A program made the translations under genes and the position numbers. The notes below the pieces were generated by a model, which saw only the letters and a program-made list of their open reading frames with translations, made no database searches and was not told the origin of the DNA. DNA of 47,957 bases from Elainella saxicola E1 (lineage in GTDB: Bacteria; Cyanobacteriota; Cyanobacteriia; Elainellales; Elainellaceae): assembly GCA_002796835.1 (NCBI GenBank), contig LUGL01000101.1:1-47957 (forward strand), given 5' to 3'. Of the stretch, positions 25,557-32,309 are shown piece by piece. Position 1 is the first letter of the stretch. Each line of letters starts with the position of its first letter.

Positions 25557-25603
25557 TCGGGATGACAGGATTTGAACCTGCGACATCCTGCTCCCAAAGC
25601 AGG
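25557..25603 (-). pseudogene. Orphan 3' part of tRNA-Pro (TGG): probable attachment site
   Basis: The minus strand holds the anticodon arm (CCTGC-TTTGGGA-GCAGG, anticodon TGG), variable loop, T arm (with GGTTCAAATCC) and the 3' acceptor strand plus discriminator of tRNA-Pro. The D arm and 5' acceptor strand are absent, and the sequence past 25603 does not match a tRNA. A 3' half beginning at the anticodon arm is the usual duplicated core left by tyrosine-integrase insertion into a tRNA. Its orientation places the element at higher coordinates, so the intact tRNA-Pro should lie beyond the right edge. Confidence 0.85.
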
Positions 25604-25657
25604 TAACAAGACACCTGAAAGCCTTGATTTACAAGGGTTTGAATTCAGGGCCTTTAA

Positions 25658-25684
25658 TTTACCACATCGTTTACCGCATTTACC
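25658..25684. repeat. TTTACC triplet of repeats beside the attachment site
   Basis: TTTACC occurs at 25658-25663, 25670-25675 and 25679-25684, 55-80 bp inside the orphan tRNA-Pro end. Short spaced repeats next to an att core can be integrase arm sites, but three hexamers are weak evidence. Confidence 0.35.
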
Positions 25685-25939
25685 AAAGTTAACGACCGAG
25701 ATTCTGCTTCATTGTAACCCTTCTCCTGCCTGGATTGCACCTGTTTTGATAAATAATTTGGAGCCCTTGGATCCTTTTTATTTTTGAGAAGATTAAAGAC
25801 CGTTCTGGTCTTTGTCGTCTACCTTGCCTCGATAAAAAGAAACCCACGCTTTAGACCCCTCTCGATTCTTCCAGGTCCAAAGTGTCGGGACATAGTTGGC
25901 CCAATTTGCAGAATTATCAAAGAAATGGGTTTAAAACCT

Positions 25940-25954
25940 CGTCCTTCTAGGACG
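25940..25954. repeat. IS200/IS605 end hairpin
   Basis: CGTCC (25940-25944) and GGACG (25950-25954) form a small hairpin overlapping the stop codon of the tnpA remnant. IS200/IS605 elements end in such subterminal hairpins, which TnpA recognises. The other end was not found. Confidence 0.55.
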
Positions 25955-26217
25955 GCTTTAGTTGGTTTTGAATATATTGCTTAAGGACTTCAAGAGGTGC
26001 GCCACCAACACTGGAAACAAAATAGGAAGGACTCCACAGAGTCTCTTTGCCATAAGGTTTTTGGAATCCAGATTGACCGTAGCGACGACTAGAAACACCC
26101 TTGAGCGCATTTACCATCTGCATTTACCATCTGAGAGATGGAGAGTTTTGGCGGAAATGCAATAAGCGCGTGAACGTGGTCAGATTCGCCATTAAATTCA
26201 AGAATTTGAAAATCCAT
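25947..26217 (-). pseudogene. tnpA: IS200/IS605 tnpA remnant broken by a 13-bp duplication
   Basis: The minus strand encodes the C-terminal two thirds of an IS200-type Y1 transposase. It has ILEFNGESDHVHALIAFPPK with the HUH pair (HVH), then LSISQMVNALKGVSSR, WSPSYFVSSVGGAP and LKQYIQNQ with the catalytic Tyr. The 13-mer CATTTACCATCTG is present twice in tandem (26108-26120 and 26121-26133), which shifts the frame. Deleting one copy restores an 85-codon open frame ending at 25947. The usual first 50 or so residues are missing or replaced upstream of the ATG at 26217, where a hairpin (CCTCGA/TCGGGG, 26219-26235) is found. The element is inactive unless supplied with TnpA from elsewhere. Confidence 0.85.
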
Positions 26218-26369
26218 TCCTCGACTTTATCGGGGAGTATTCGGCTTGAAGGTTTCCCACTGGCAAATGCTGCTTGAGGTGGCGCTTCGTTACGCAGGGG
26301 GGGTTTAGGCGAATACGCTCGGTTTTGTTGCGCCTTCAACCGATGAGTGCGGCACTATTCATGCTAGGC

Positions 26370-26588
26370 TTAATCACTCTCTCCATTAGCGGTAAAACCT
26401 ACCTGAAAGAAGTATTCAAGAACATCAGGATTGATATCAAATCGGTCTAAAAAGTCTAGCTGTCCTGAAAAAGGTTTACGGTTGCGCTCTTGTACAATTA
26501 ATTCGGCAATGCTATCGGCGCTTGGCGGATCGTAATCCCGTATTGCGTCAGCGATCGTTTTTTGGCTTGCAGTGTTAAGTTCGGGCAT
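26370..26588 (-). CDS. Small protein with ComEA-like helix-hairpin-helix pattern
   Basis: The 72-residue protein begins MPELNTASQKTIADAIRDYD, continues SADSIAELIVQERNRKPFSG and ends with a helical DINPDVLEYFFQ. The LNTAS opening, a middle turn, A..I..R and a following FSGQLDFLDR segment match the spacing of ComEA-type helix-hairpin-helix DNA-binding domains, although the usual GIG turn is replaced by PPS. No signal peptide is present. It lies between the tnpA remnant and the terminator region of the baseplate operon, five nucleotides after a 54-codon open frame. No ribosome binding site is visible before the ATG at 26588. A DNA-binding role is a guess from the pattern. Confidence 0.45.
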   Translation of the reverse strand: MPELNTASQKTIADAIRDYDPPSADSIAELIVQERNRKPFSGQLDFLDRFDINPDVLEYFFQVGFTANGESD

Positions 26589-26593
26589 ATAAT

Positions 26594-26758
26594 TTAGACC
26601 TTTACTGATTTTATTGGCAAGTTTTCGAGCCTATTGTACAAGAATCTAGTTGTAGCGGCATCGTTGATCCCTAGCAAAATGTAATATGTGGAGGCTTCAT
26701 CGACGCAACACTGATCTCGCGCTCTTGCAGCAGCCAGATTGAGGATCGCATTCCTCAT
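26594..26758 (-). CDS. Possible short gene, unrecognised
   Basis: A 54-codon frame starts at 26758 and ends 5 nt before the 72-residue gene. The same frame continues upstream past a single TAA (26759-26761) into a stretch containing QEYHHIEGGDDL, which loosely resembles an HNH-type site. Either this is a decayed larger gene with one in-frame stop, or two short frames lie there by chance. There is no ribosome binding site and no known family. Confidence 0.25.
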   Translation of the reverse strand: MRNAILNLAAARARDQCCVDEASTYYILLGINDAATTRFLYNRLENLPIKSVKV

Positions 26759-27029
26759 TTATAGGTCATCCCCCCCCTTCAATATGGTGGTACTCCTGTC
26801 TGGTTACTACATTCTTAAAAACGGTATTACACGCCGTAAGGGGCAGGGGAGATATTATCAAAGTCAAGGTTCTTTCATGTTGTCTAGGAAGATTTAGTAG
26901 AAGCCTTGATAGAGAAATATTCCCACCCTTTCAGGGCCTCTCTTTATGGCATAATTTAGTGAAATCCTTTTAAAGAAGAAAATGACTAATAGCTTTTTCT
27001 TTATTAGCAGAAAAAGCAGGTGGTTTACC

Positions 27030-27091
27030 TATCTAGAAATAAAAAAGTCTTGAAACTATAAATTTTTCCAAGACTTTTTTATTTCTAGATA
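27030..27091. terminator. Perfect 23-bp inverted repeat, bidirectional terminator
   Basis: The arms at 27030-27052 and 27069-27091 are perfect reverse complements (23 bp) around a 16-nt loop. The inner part is A-tract, GTCTTG, loop, CAAGAC, T-tract, which reads as a Rho-independent terminator on both strands. It lies about 280 bp past the last baseplate-operon gene. Confidence 0.75.
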
Positions 27092-27330
27092 AACATTCTT
27101 TATCAAATTAGGCGAGATCGCATTTGCTGATCTACATACCAGATTCTACAGGTCGGGCAGAAGTCAGCGTCTAGTCCTGGATACTTAGAGTGGGAGCAAG
27201 GAGTTAGGACCTGATAACCTAAGTGATTGATCGAAATGAGTTCCTGTACAGGCCGCCGGATCGGAACTTCTTTAATTGCTCTTCAAGATGGCTCTCGTTC
27301 CCTTGGGATGCTGGATTGTTACTGGATGCC

Positions 27331-27366
27331 ATAATAGGAAACCCTCCTTTAAAGGCTTCCTATTAT
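27331..27366 (-). terminator. Hairpin directly after the operon's last gene
   Basis: ATAATAGGAA (27331-27340) and TTCCTATTAT (27357-27366) pair perfectly, and the loop itself contains CCTTTAAAGG. It begins 8 bp past the stop of the 69-residue gene. No T-run follows, so it may be an RNA-stabilising 3' hairpin rather than a full terminator. Confidence 0.5.
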
Positions 27367-27373
27367 ACAATGC

Positions 27374-27583
27374 TTATAGTTCAGATGTACTTTCGGCGGA
27401 AGTGGGCTGATTGAGCCCATTTTTGAGGTCCGAAATTTCTTGCTTGACACTCGCAAGTTGTTGCTTAAGTTCTAGAAGGTGCATCAGCAATTCTTCTTGA
27501 ATCGCCGCTGAGGCAGGTTTTTTAAAAGTGATAGCTCCGTCTGGAGTGTAGGCAGCGTCTGCTGGAAGTCCAAAATTATTCAT
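27374..27583 (-). CDS. Small coiled-coil protein at the end of the baseplate operon
   Basis: The 69-residue product starts MNNFGLPADAAYTPDGAITF, then has a coiled-coil stretch at about residues 28-57 (EELLMHLLELKQQLASVKQE) and a polar tail. The N-terminal part, with its alternating small and hydrophobic residues, resembles short tail-tip or chaperone-type phage proteins only in general character. Its ATG at 27583 lies 2 nt past the stop of the 961-residue gene, so translation is likely coupled. A hairpin follows immediately. It may be an assembly chaperone or trimerising segment for the large tail proteins; that is inference from position and coiled coil. Confidence 0.6.
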   Translation of the reverse strand: MNNFGLPADAAYTPDGAITFKKPASAAIQEELLMHLLELKQQLASVKQEISDLKNGLNQPTSAESTSEL

Positions 27584-27585
27584 TT

Positions 27586-30459
27586 TTAGTAAACAATAGT
27601 TGCAAGTCTTTGTATAAAAGGAACTGTATTTAAATCTTTAGTATCGAAGTCTACTCTGATCGTTAATTTTTTCCGAAGTATGATACTATTATTTCCGTTT
27701 AAATCAGAAATTTCAACGGTAGAACCTAGGACACCTTTGTAAGTTCCTGCGTACATCGGGATGTTTCCATCTACTAAGGTATCTTCATCCCTTACGTCTC
27801 CTTGTAAAGTAAGGGCTTCCCAGGTTTCCCCTTCATTAGAACTGATGAAGACTGAAATAGAAGTTCCGATCGGTTGATAGTACTTTAAAGAAACTTCTAC
27901 GGTTGAGTAGGAATAATCAAATTCAACTGTTTTACTAATCCAGGTAGAGCTAGAAAGATTAGTTTCTAAAGTAAAGAAAGTCTGAGTCAAATCGACAATT
28001 GGACTAATCGAAGAAGATCCCTGGAGGACCATCTTCATGTCTAGTACTTTGGTTCCAGTTGGAAGAGGAATTCCATTTTTAAATAGGATCCAATCTCCTG
28101 CAGTTTTATAAAATAGTTGGAACGAAGTTGATTGCGGGAGCTGTACGGAAGTACCAAACTCGACGTTATGAAAATCTTCTAATCCTTCTATTTGAAAAGT
28201 AACTTCTGATTTGATCGCGCCAGGGACGCCTTGGATTAATTCAAAGGTTAAATCGGATGAGGGAATCGTTTCCCAGATCTGACCTTTTTTGGTAACTAAC
28301 TCACCCCCTACTAGAGGCTGAATACTGGAGACTTCTGAGTTCGCTAAATTGGGTTGGCCTACTTCTGCGATGAATAATTCAGCTCCAGGAACTAAAGGAG
28401 AAATCGTTAGGGCATACTGCCCGACGGTATCAATCGCAACAGGTCGATCGAAAGTAATTTCCGTCAGCTTAGAACCATCGGCGCTAGTCTCAATATTGGA
28501 AGAAAGGATGTAGCCCATTCCGATTACTTCTTCAGTGGGGACATTAAATTTCGTCTTTGTAATTGAAACGTAGGCTGCGGATACTTGAGTTAGCGCTGGT
28601 GCTTTTCTAAAAGCAACTTTAACTCCGGTAAGAATTAAAGGAGCTGAAACTTGAAAGGTCTGACCGATCGAAGAGACTGAAGACTGAAAAGAGACCTGAC
28701 TATTAATTAGCTGGGTTGAATCCACATTGCTAAAAATAGCACTGGCCGTTGCTCTACCATTTGACAATGAAACAGCGTAAGCTTTGTGCTCCAAGTTGGA
28801 TGGAACCTTGAACTTAATCAGAACCGTTCCGTCGATCTGCGCTTTGATACTTCCGTATTCAGAACCTACGGTAGTGCCATCTAGTAATTCAAATTCAGTG
28901 ATCTGTACGTTGCCGAAAGTCAGGATTAAGTTGTCTTCTAAGGGCTTAAAGCCATAGCATTCTAAGGTGACCTCTACGCTTTTTAAAGTGAGGTTGATTT
29001 TTAGTGAGCTATTATTTGCGTCTGCAAAATTTGCAAGAGCTGGAATCTTATTGAAAGAAATAATTCCAAATTCTCTCGTGCTACTTTCAGGCACTCCACC
29101 TGGAGGAGTCAAAATCATTGCAGCTCTAGTACTTTCCTGAGTCCCCAGAGTCACCCATTGGGTAGCTCTTTTTTGAGAGATTAGATTTCTTTTAGAAAGA
29201 GAGGACGTTAGGTAAAGAGGGTTGCCGTCTTTATAGACGATCGAAGTATTAGAGGAGGAAGTGACCAAAGCATTTGAAAAATTAATAGTAGAGCTTTTAA
29301 ATCCGCTTCTTAAACTTAGTTGTCTTGGGGTGATGGCGGCTGTGTAGAGTTGGCTGGTAAAGTCGCTTCTACTTAAGTCAGCAAAAACTTCGGTAAAAAT
29401 TCCAGATAGATTTAGATTTTCATCTCTTCCTCTATCGATCATCTGCCGATCCAGGAGAATCTGTAATAACTTCGTTTCAGAAGCTTCATTCACTTCCCCC
29501 AAGAGAAGAAGATCTGAATTTAAAATGGCTCGGTTCTTAGAGTTGACCGCATGATATTTTTTTCTTAAAAGATCGATCTCGACAGTACCCAGTAGAAAAG
29601 TTCCAGAAGGAATGTTGTTACCTGCCTTTTCAGTGGCAAGCATTTCTACTTCTCCCTTTGCGGTGAGGTAGATAATATATCGGGTATTGGGATCGGTATT
29701 ACTCCGAATCTTGGGAAGCTCTAAATAAGCTGTGTAATTTTTTTCTACTTTGTAGCCTTTTAAATAGACCACGCCTGGGGAGATTGCCACATAAGTTCCG
29801 GCGCTGATGGATAGCTCAAATCCTTTTGCAATAAAATCTCCGGATTCTTCGTACCAACGCTGAGCAAGATACTCTCTGATGGCTGGAGCTAAAAACTCTT
29901 TAGAAACATTTCGACTGTAACCATTATTTTCGTAGTAAAAAACGAGGGGCGTTGTGTCGATTCCCTGGCCGTGAACAATTGCGATTGGGTAGGAATCTTC
30001 GTTTTGAGTAATTCTATAAGATAAAACGAGTCTGTCAGATCCTTCATCTCCGGAGAACCAACCTCCGGCAATTGGATCATTGAGCGAAGAATCTGCTTCA
30101 CCTTCTAGAACGGTAAATTCAGGAACGATGCCAATAAAAGTTCGCTCAGTCGGGGAAACTTCTAAAAGGGTTTCGACCGTATCGATAAAGTAAGCTCCGA
30201 CCGGAGTCTCTATATAAACCTGGCCTGCAGTCACCTTAACTTGATGAGTAGTAGGTCCCATTCTGATCGGAGTTACACTGATTGCCTTGGTGATCGAATA
30301 CTTCGAGTATAGATAAGTAAAGTTTCCGGCCTGCTGGTAATTGATTAACGATTGTAGTTCATGTAGTTCAGCTACTTGGCTTTTTCTATCCGATCTAAAT
30401 AGTATTCTCTGCCAATTTTTTTTTGGATTGAATCTATTGTTATAGTCTTGTATTTGCAT
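27586..30459 (-). CDS. DUF4815-like phage structural protein, long form
   Basis: Starting at the ATG at 30459 the protein has 957 residues; a TTG four codons earlier is possible. The N-terminal 300 residues match the start of the 858-residue protein encoded upstream: both have an AELxELQS segment, GQVYIE/GQLYVE and a DPxxGGxxxxxEGxxRLV block. I assign this to the DUF4815 type of phage structural proteins. The C-terminal 600 residues match the whole 614-residue protein, with IKAQIDGTVLIKF, FIAEVGQPN and SVFISSNEGETWEAL as shared landmarks. All are beta-rich, as expected for baseplate-periphery or fibre-attachment proteins. It is the penultimate gene of the operon. Confidence 0.7.
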   Translation of the reverse strand: MQIQDYNNRFNPKKNWQRILFRSDRKSQVAELHELQSLINYQQAGNFTYLYSKYSITKAISVTPIRMGPTTHQVKVTAGQVYIETPVGAYFIDTVETLLEVSPTERTFIGIVPEFTVLEGEADSSLNDPIAGGWFSGDEGSDRLVLSYRITQNEDSYPIAIVHGQGIDTTPLVFYYENNGYSRNVSKEFLAPAIREYLAQRWYEESGDFIAKGFELSISAGTYVAISPGVVYLKGYKVEKNYTAYLELPKIRSNTDPNTRYIIYLTAKGEVEMLATEKAGNNIPSGTFLLGTVEIDLLRKKYHAVNSKNRAILNSDLLLLGEVNEASETKLLQILLDRQMIDRGRDENLNLSGIFTEVFADLSRSDFTSQLYTAAITPRQLSLRSGFKSSTINFSNALVTSSSNTSIVYKDGNPLYLTSSLSKRNLISQKRATQWVTLGTQESTRAAMILTPPGGVPESSTREFGIISFNKIPALANFADANNSSLKINLTLKSVEVTLECYGFKPLEDNLILTFGNVQITEFELLDGTTVGSEYGSIKAQIDGTVLIKFKVPSNLEHKAYAVSLSNGRATASAIFSNVDSTQLINSQVSFQSSVSSIGQTFQVSAPLILTGVKVAFRKAPALTQVSAAYVSITKTKFNVPTEEVIGMGYILSSNIETSADGSKLTEITFDRPVAIDTVGQYALTISPLVPGAELFIAEVGQPNLANSEVSSIQPLVGGELVTKKGQIWETIPSSDLTFELIQGVPGAIKSEVTFQIEGLEDFHNVEFGTSVQLPQSTSFQLFYKTAGDWILFKNGIPLPTGTKVLDMKMVLQGSSSISPIVDLTQTFFTLETNLSSSTWISKTVEFDYSYSTVEVSLKYYQPIGTSISVFISSNEGETWEALTLQGDVRDEDTLVDGNIPMYAGTYKGVLGSTVEISDLNGNNSIILRKKLTIRVDFDTKDLNTVPFIQRLATIVY

Positions 30460-30464
30460 TTTGA

Positions 30465-32309
30465 TTACCAAACATAGCTAATTACATTTCTTACTAAAGC
30501 GTGAGTGGCGGTATCTGTGGTAGTCATTTCTACTTTGTATCTGAATTTAGTTCGTAGAACATTTAGATATGCGATCGAACTAAGGGGAGTGGCATTGGTA
30601 TATTTGGCTTCCATTAGACGAAGACCTTCATCAATATACTTAACGCTGCCTGCTTCAGTTGTTAGCTCTATCCATTCATCTCCCTGTCCCGGAAGACCCT
30701 CGTTAGAACTAATAAAGACTCTGATCGACTGATTTGCGGTCGGTTTAATATATTGAATTACCACTGCAGCATGGGTGTAAGCTTCAGGATATTTAACTTG
30801 ATTAGAAACAATGACTCCTGCAGTACTTCCCGCATAGAGTGACATGCTGCTTCCTTCTAACCAAAGAACGGGTGAGATGTTGGCAGAATTGCTGATTAAT
30901 CTAGCTCGAACTTCGACGTGATTTGTTTTTACACCCAAGCAAACTAAATTGTTTGGCTGAAACTCTTTCCAATTTGTAGAAGAGATTGAAGTCCGATACT
31001 CATAGACGATCGAAGTGTTGCTTGGAATAATATCTCTCGTGTTTAAGCAGAAGAAAGAGACGTTGGTCAGGTTATCATAAATCCCAAACTTTCCGAGCTC
31101 TACGACCTGTTCATTGGTAGAGAAGTTTGCACAAAGAATTTCATAGGTAAGATCTTCGTAATTAAAAGTATTTAGAGATCTACCATCTTCCGTAGTGTAA
31201 AGGGTGCCCTTCAAGTAAAGCTGGTCTCCGATCAGACCCTTTGTAATGACATCGGGATTTCCAATCTCTGCCGTGAAAATTTCGTACCCTTCTTGAGACG
31301 CTTCCAGCGTAATACAGTAGCTTGTTTTTGGATGAATTAGAACGGGTCTGTTTAAAGTAAAGGTGGTCCAACTACTTCCCGTGTTTGATGGAAGTAAGGT
31401 CGTTGATTCACCTTCAGCGTAATCTAACTTTGAAGGACCCAGATCATTGGCATCTCGAATGTGCAGCTTCAGTTTACCGGTGGCTCCGATCGATCTAAGC
31501 TTCAAATTAATTTGAGTGATGTAGTAGTAATCTGGTAATTCAAAAGTCTGGTTGATCGCATCATGCAGGACGGGGTATTTCTGAGACTGGGTTAACTCTT
31601 TGACCTGAACATCTGGAATAACACCAGGAGCAGTTAGTGAGTCTGCCGCTACGATCGTCGGTTCATCCGTAATATCTGGATATTGAATTGGTAAGAAATT
31701 ATTTGCTCTCGATCTGGGAGCCAGGGCATCCCAATTGGTGATCGTAGATAGAACAACCTGAGTCAGCAGATTATTATAAATTGCTAATCGAGTCTTGCAA
31801 TACCCTTCTGGAGAAACGAGTTCTACAATATGAACCCCGCAAGAAAGACCTGTAGGCAGATTAAATTTAACTCTGATCGTTCCATCGGGTCTCGCTTTAA
31901 TGGTGCCAGGGGCTTTAGGTCCCGACATTGGAGTACCCGCTAGCAAGGTGTAACCTGTTACTTCTTTGCCAGCAATATAGAGTCGATAACCTTCAGAACT
32001 TGGGACCAGCCTTTCTGCTTTGATTTCAACTGAGGTCGTTTTAGAAGTGACTTGCTGAGTGATATAACCCAAGAAACTATTGGTTTCCTGGCTAATCGAA
32101 GAAAGCGGATTACCACTGACAAAAGATTCACTCACTTTCTCTGCTGCCGCTTTAAACAGAATCTTATTTGTGTCTGATATCTGTTGAAGAATGAGCGGCT
32201 TATTTTCTGAGGTCCGACTTAGGAAGCTCGTTGTCTGGGCGATCCAGTCGCACGGAGTAATCTGCTTGAATCCTTCATTTAAAAAGAGTACAGAAGGGGT
32301 GATATACAT
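30465..32309 (-). CDS. Beta-rich tail protein related to the C-terminal part of the 957-residue protein
   Basis: The 614-residue protein is a paralogue of the last 600 residues of the gene that follows it. It shares a segment with GTIKARPDGTIRVKFNLPTG, FTAEIGNPD, ISPVLWLEG and IRVFISSNEG. It lacks the N-terminal DUF4815-like part. The predicted fold is a string of beta-sandwich modules, typical of fibre or baseplate-periphery proteins. Its start at 32309 overlaps the end of the 858-residue gene by 31 nt, and the next gene starts 5 nt after its end. Function beyond virion structure or host binding cannot be read from the sequence. Confidence 0.65.
   Translation of the reverse strand: MYITPSVLFLNEGFKQITPCDWIAQTTSFLSRTSENKPLILQQISDTNKILFKAAAEKVSESFVSGNPLSSISQETNSFLGYITQQVTSKTTSVEIKAERLVPSSEGYRLYIAGKEVTGYTLLAGTPMSGPKAPGTIKARPDGTIRVKFNLPTGLSCGVHIVELVSPEGYCKTRLAIYNNLLTQVVLSTITNWDALAPRSRANNFLPIQYPDITDEPTIVAADSLTAPGVIPDVQVKELTQSQKYPVLHDAINQTFELPDYYYITQINLKLRSIGATGKLKLHIRDANDLGPSKLDYAEGESTTLLPSNTGSSWTTFTLNRPVLIHPKTSYCITLEASQEGYEIFTAEIGNPDVITKGLIGDQLYLKGTLYTTEDGRSLNTFNYEDLTYEILCANFSTNEQVVELGKFGIYDNLTNVSFFCLNTRDIIPSNTSIVYEYRTSISSTNWKEFQPNNLVCLGVKTNHVEVRARLISNSANISPVLWLEGSSMSLYAGSTAGVIVSNQVKYPEAYTHAAVVIQYIKPTANQSIRVFISSNEGLPGQGDEWIELTTEAGSVKYIDEGLRLMEAKYTNATPLSSIAYLNVLRTKFRYKVEMTTTDTATHALVRNVISYVW

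Larger units (their letters stand above)
26759..27373. other. Intergenic region downstream of the baseplate operon
   Basis: About 600 bases hold no convincing gene. They contain the two inverted repeats annotated separately and a further hairpin, GCTTTTTC (26992-26999) with GAAAAAGC (27010-27017). That hairpin overlaps an alternative CTAATA/TATTAG stem. A short HNH-like reading frame on the minus strand ends at 26759. Confidence 0.5.

Noticed and set aside
25557-25660. tRNA-Pro split by a group I intron
   Set aside because: Known cyanobacterial tRNA introns interrupt the anticodon loop. Here the whole anticodon arm is present and no 5' half is visible in the following bases, so an att remnant fits better.
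27223-27414. 63-codon plus-strand frame behind the tail operon
   Set aside because: It overlaps the last operon gene and the hairpin at 27331-27366 and has no recognisable sequence.
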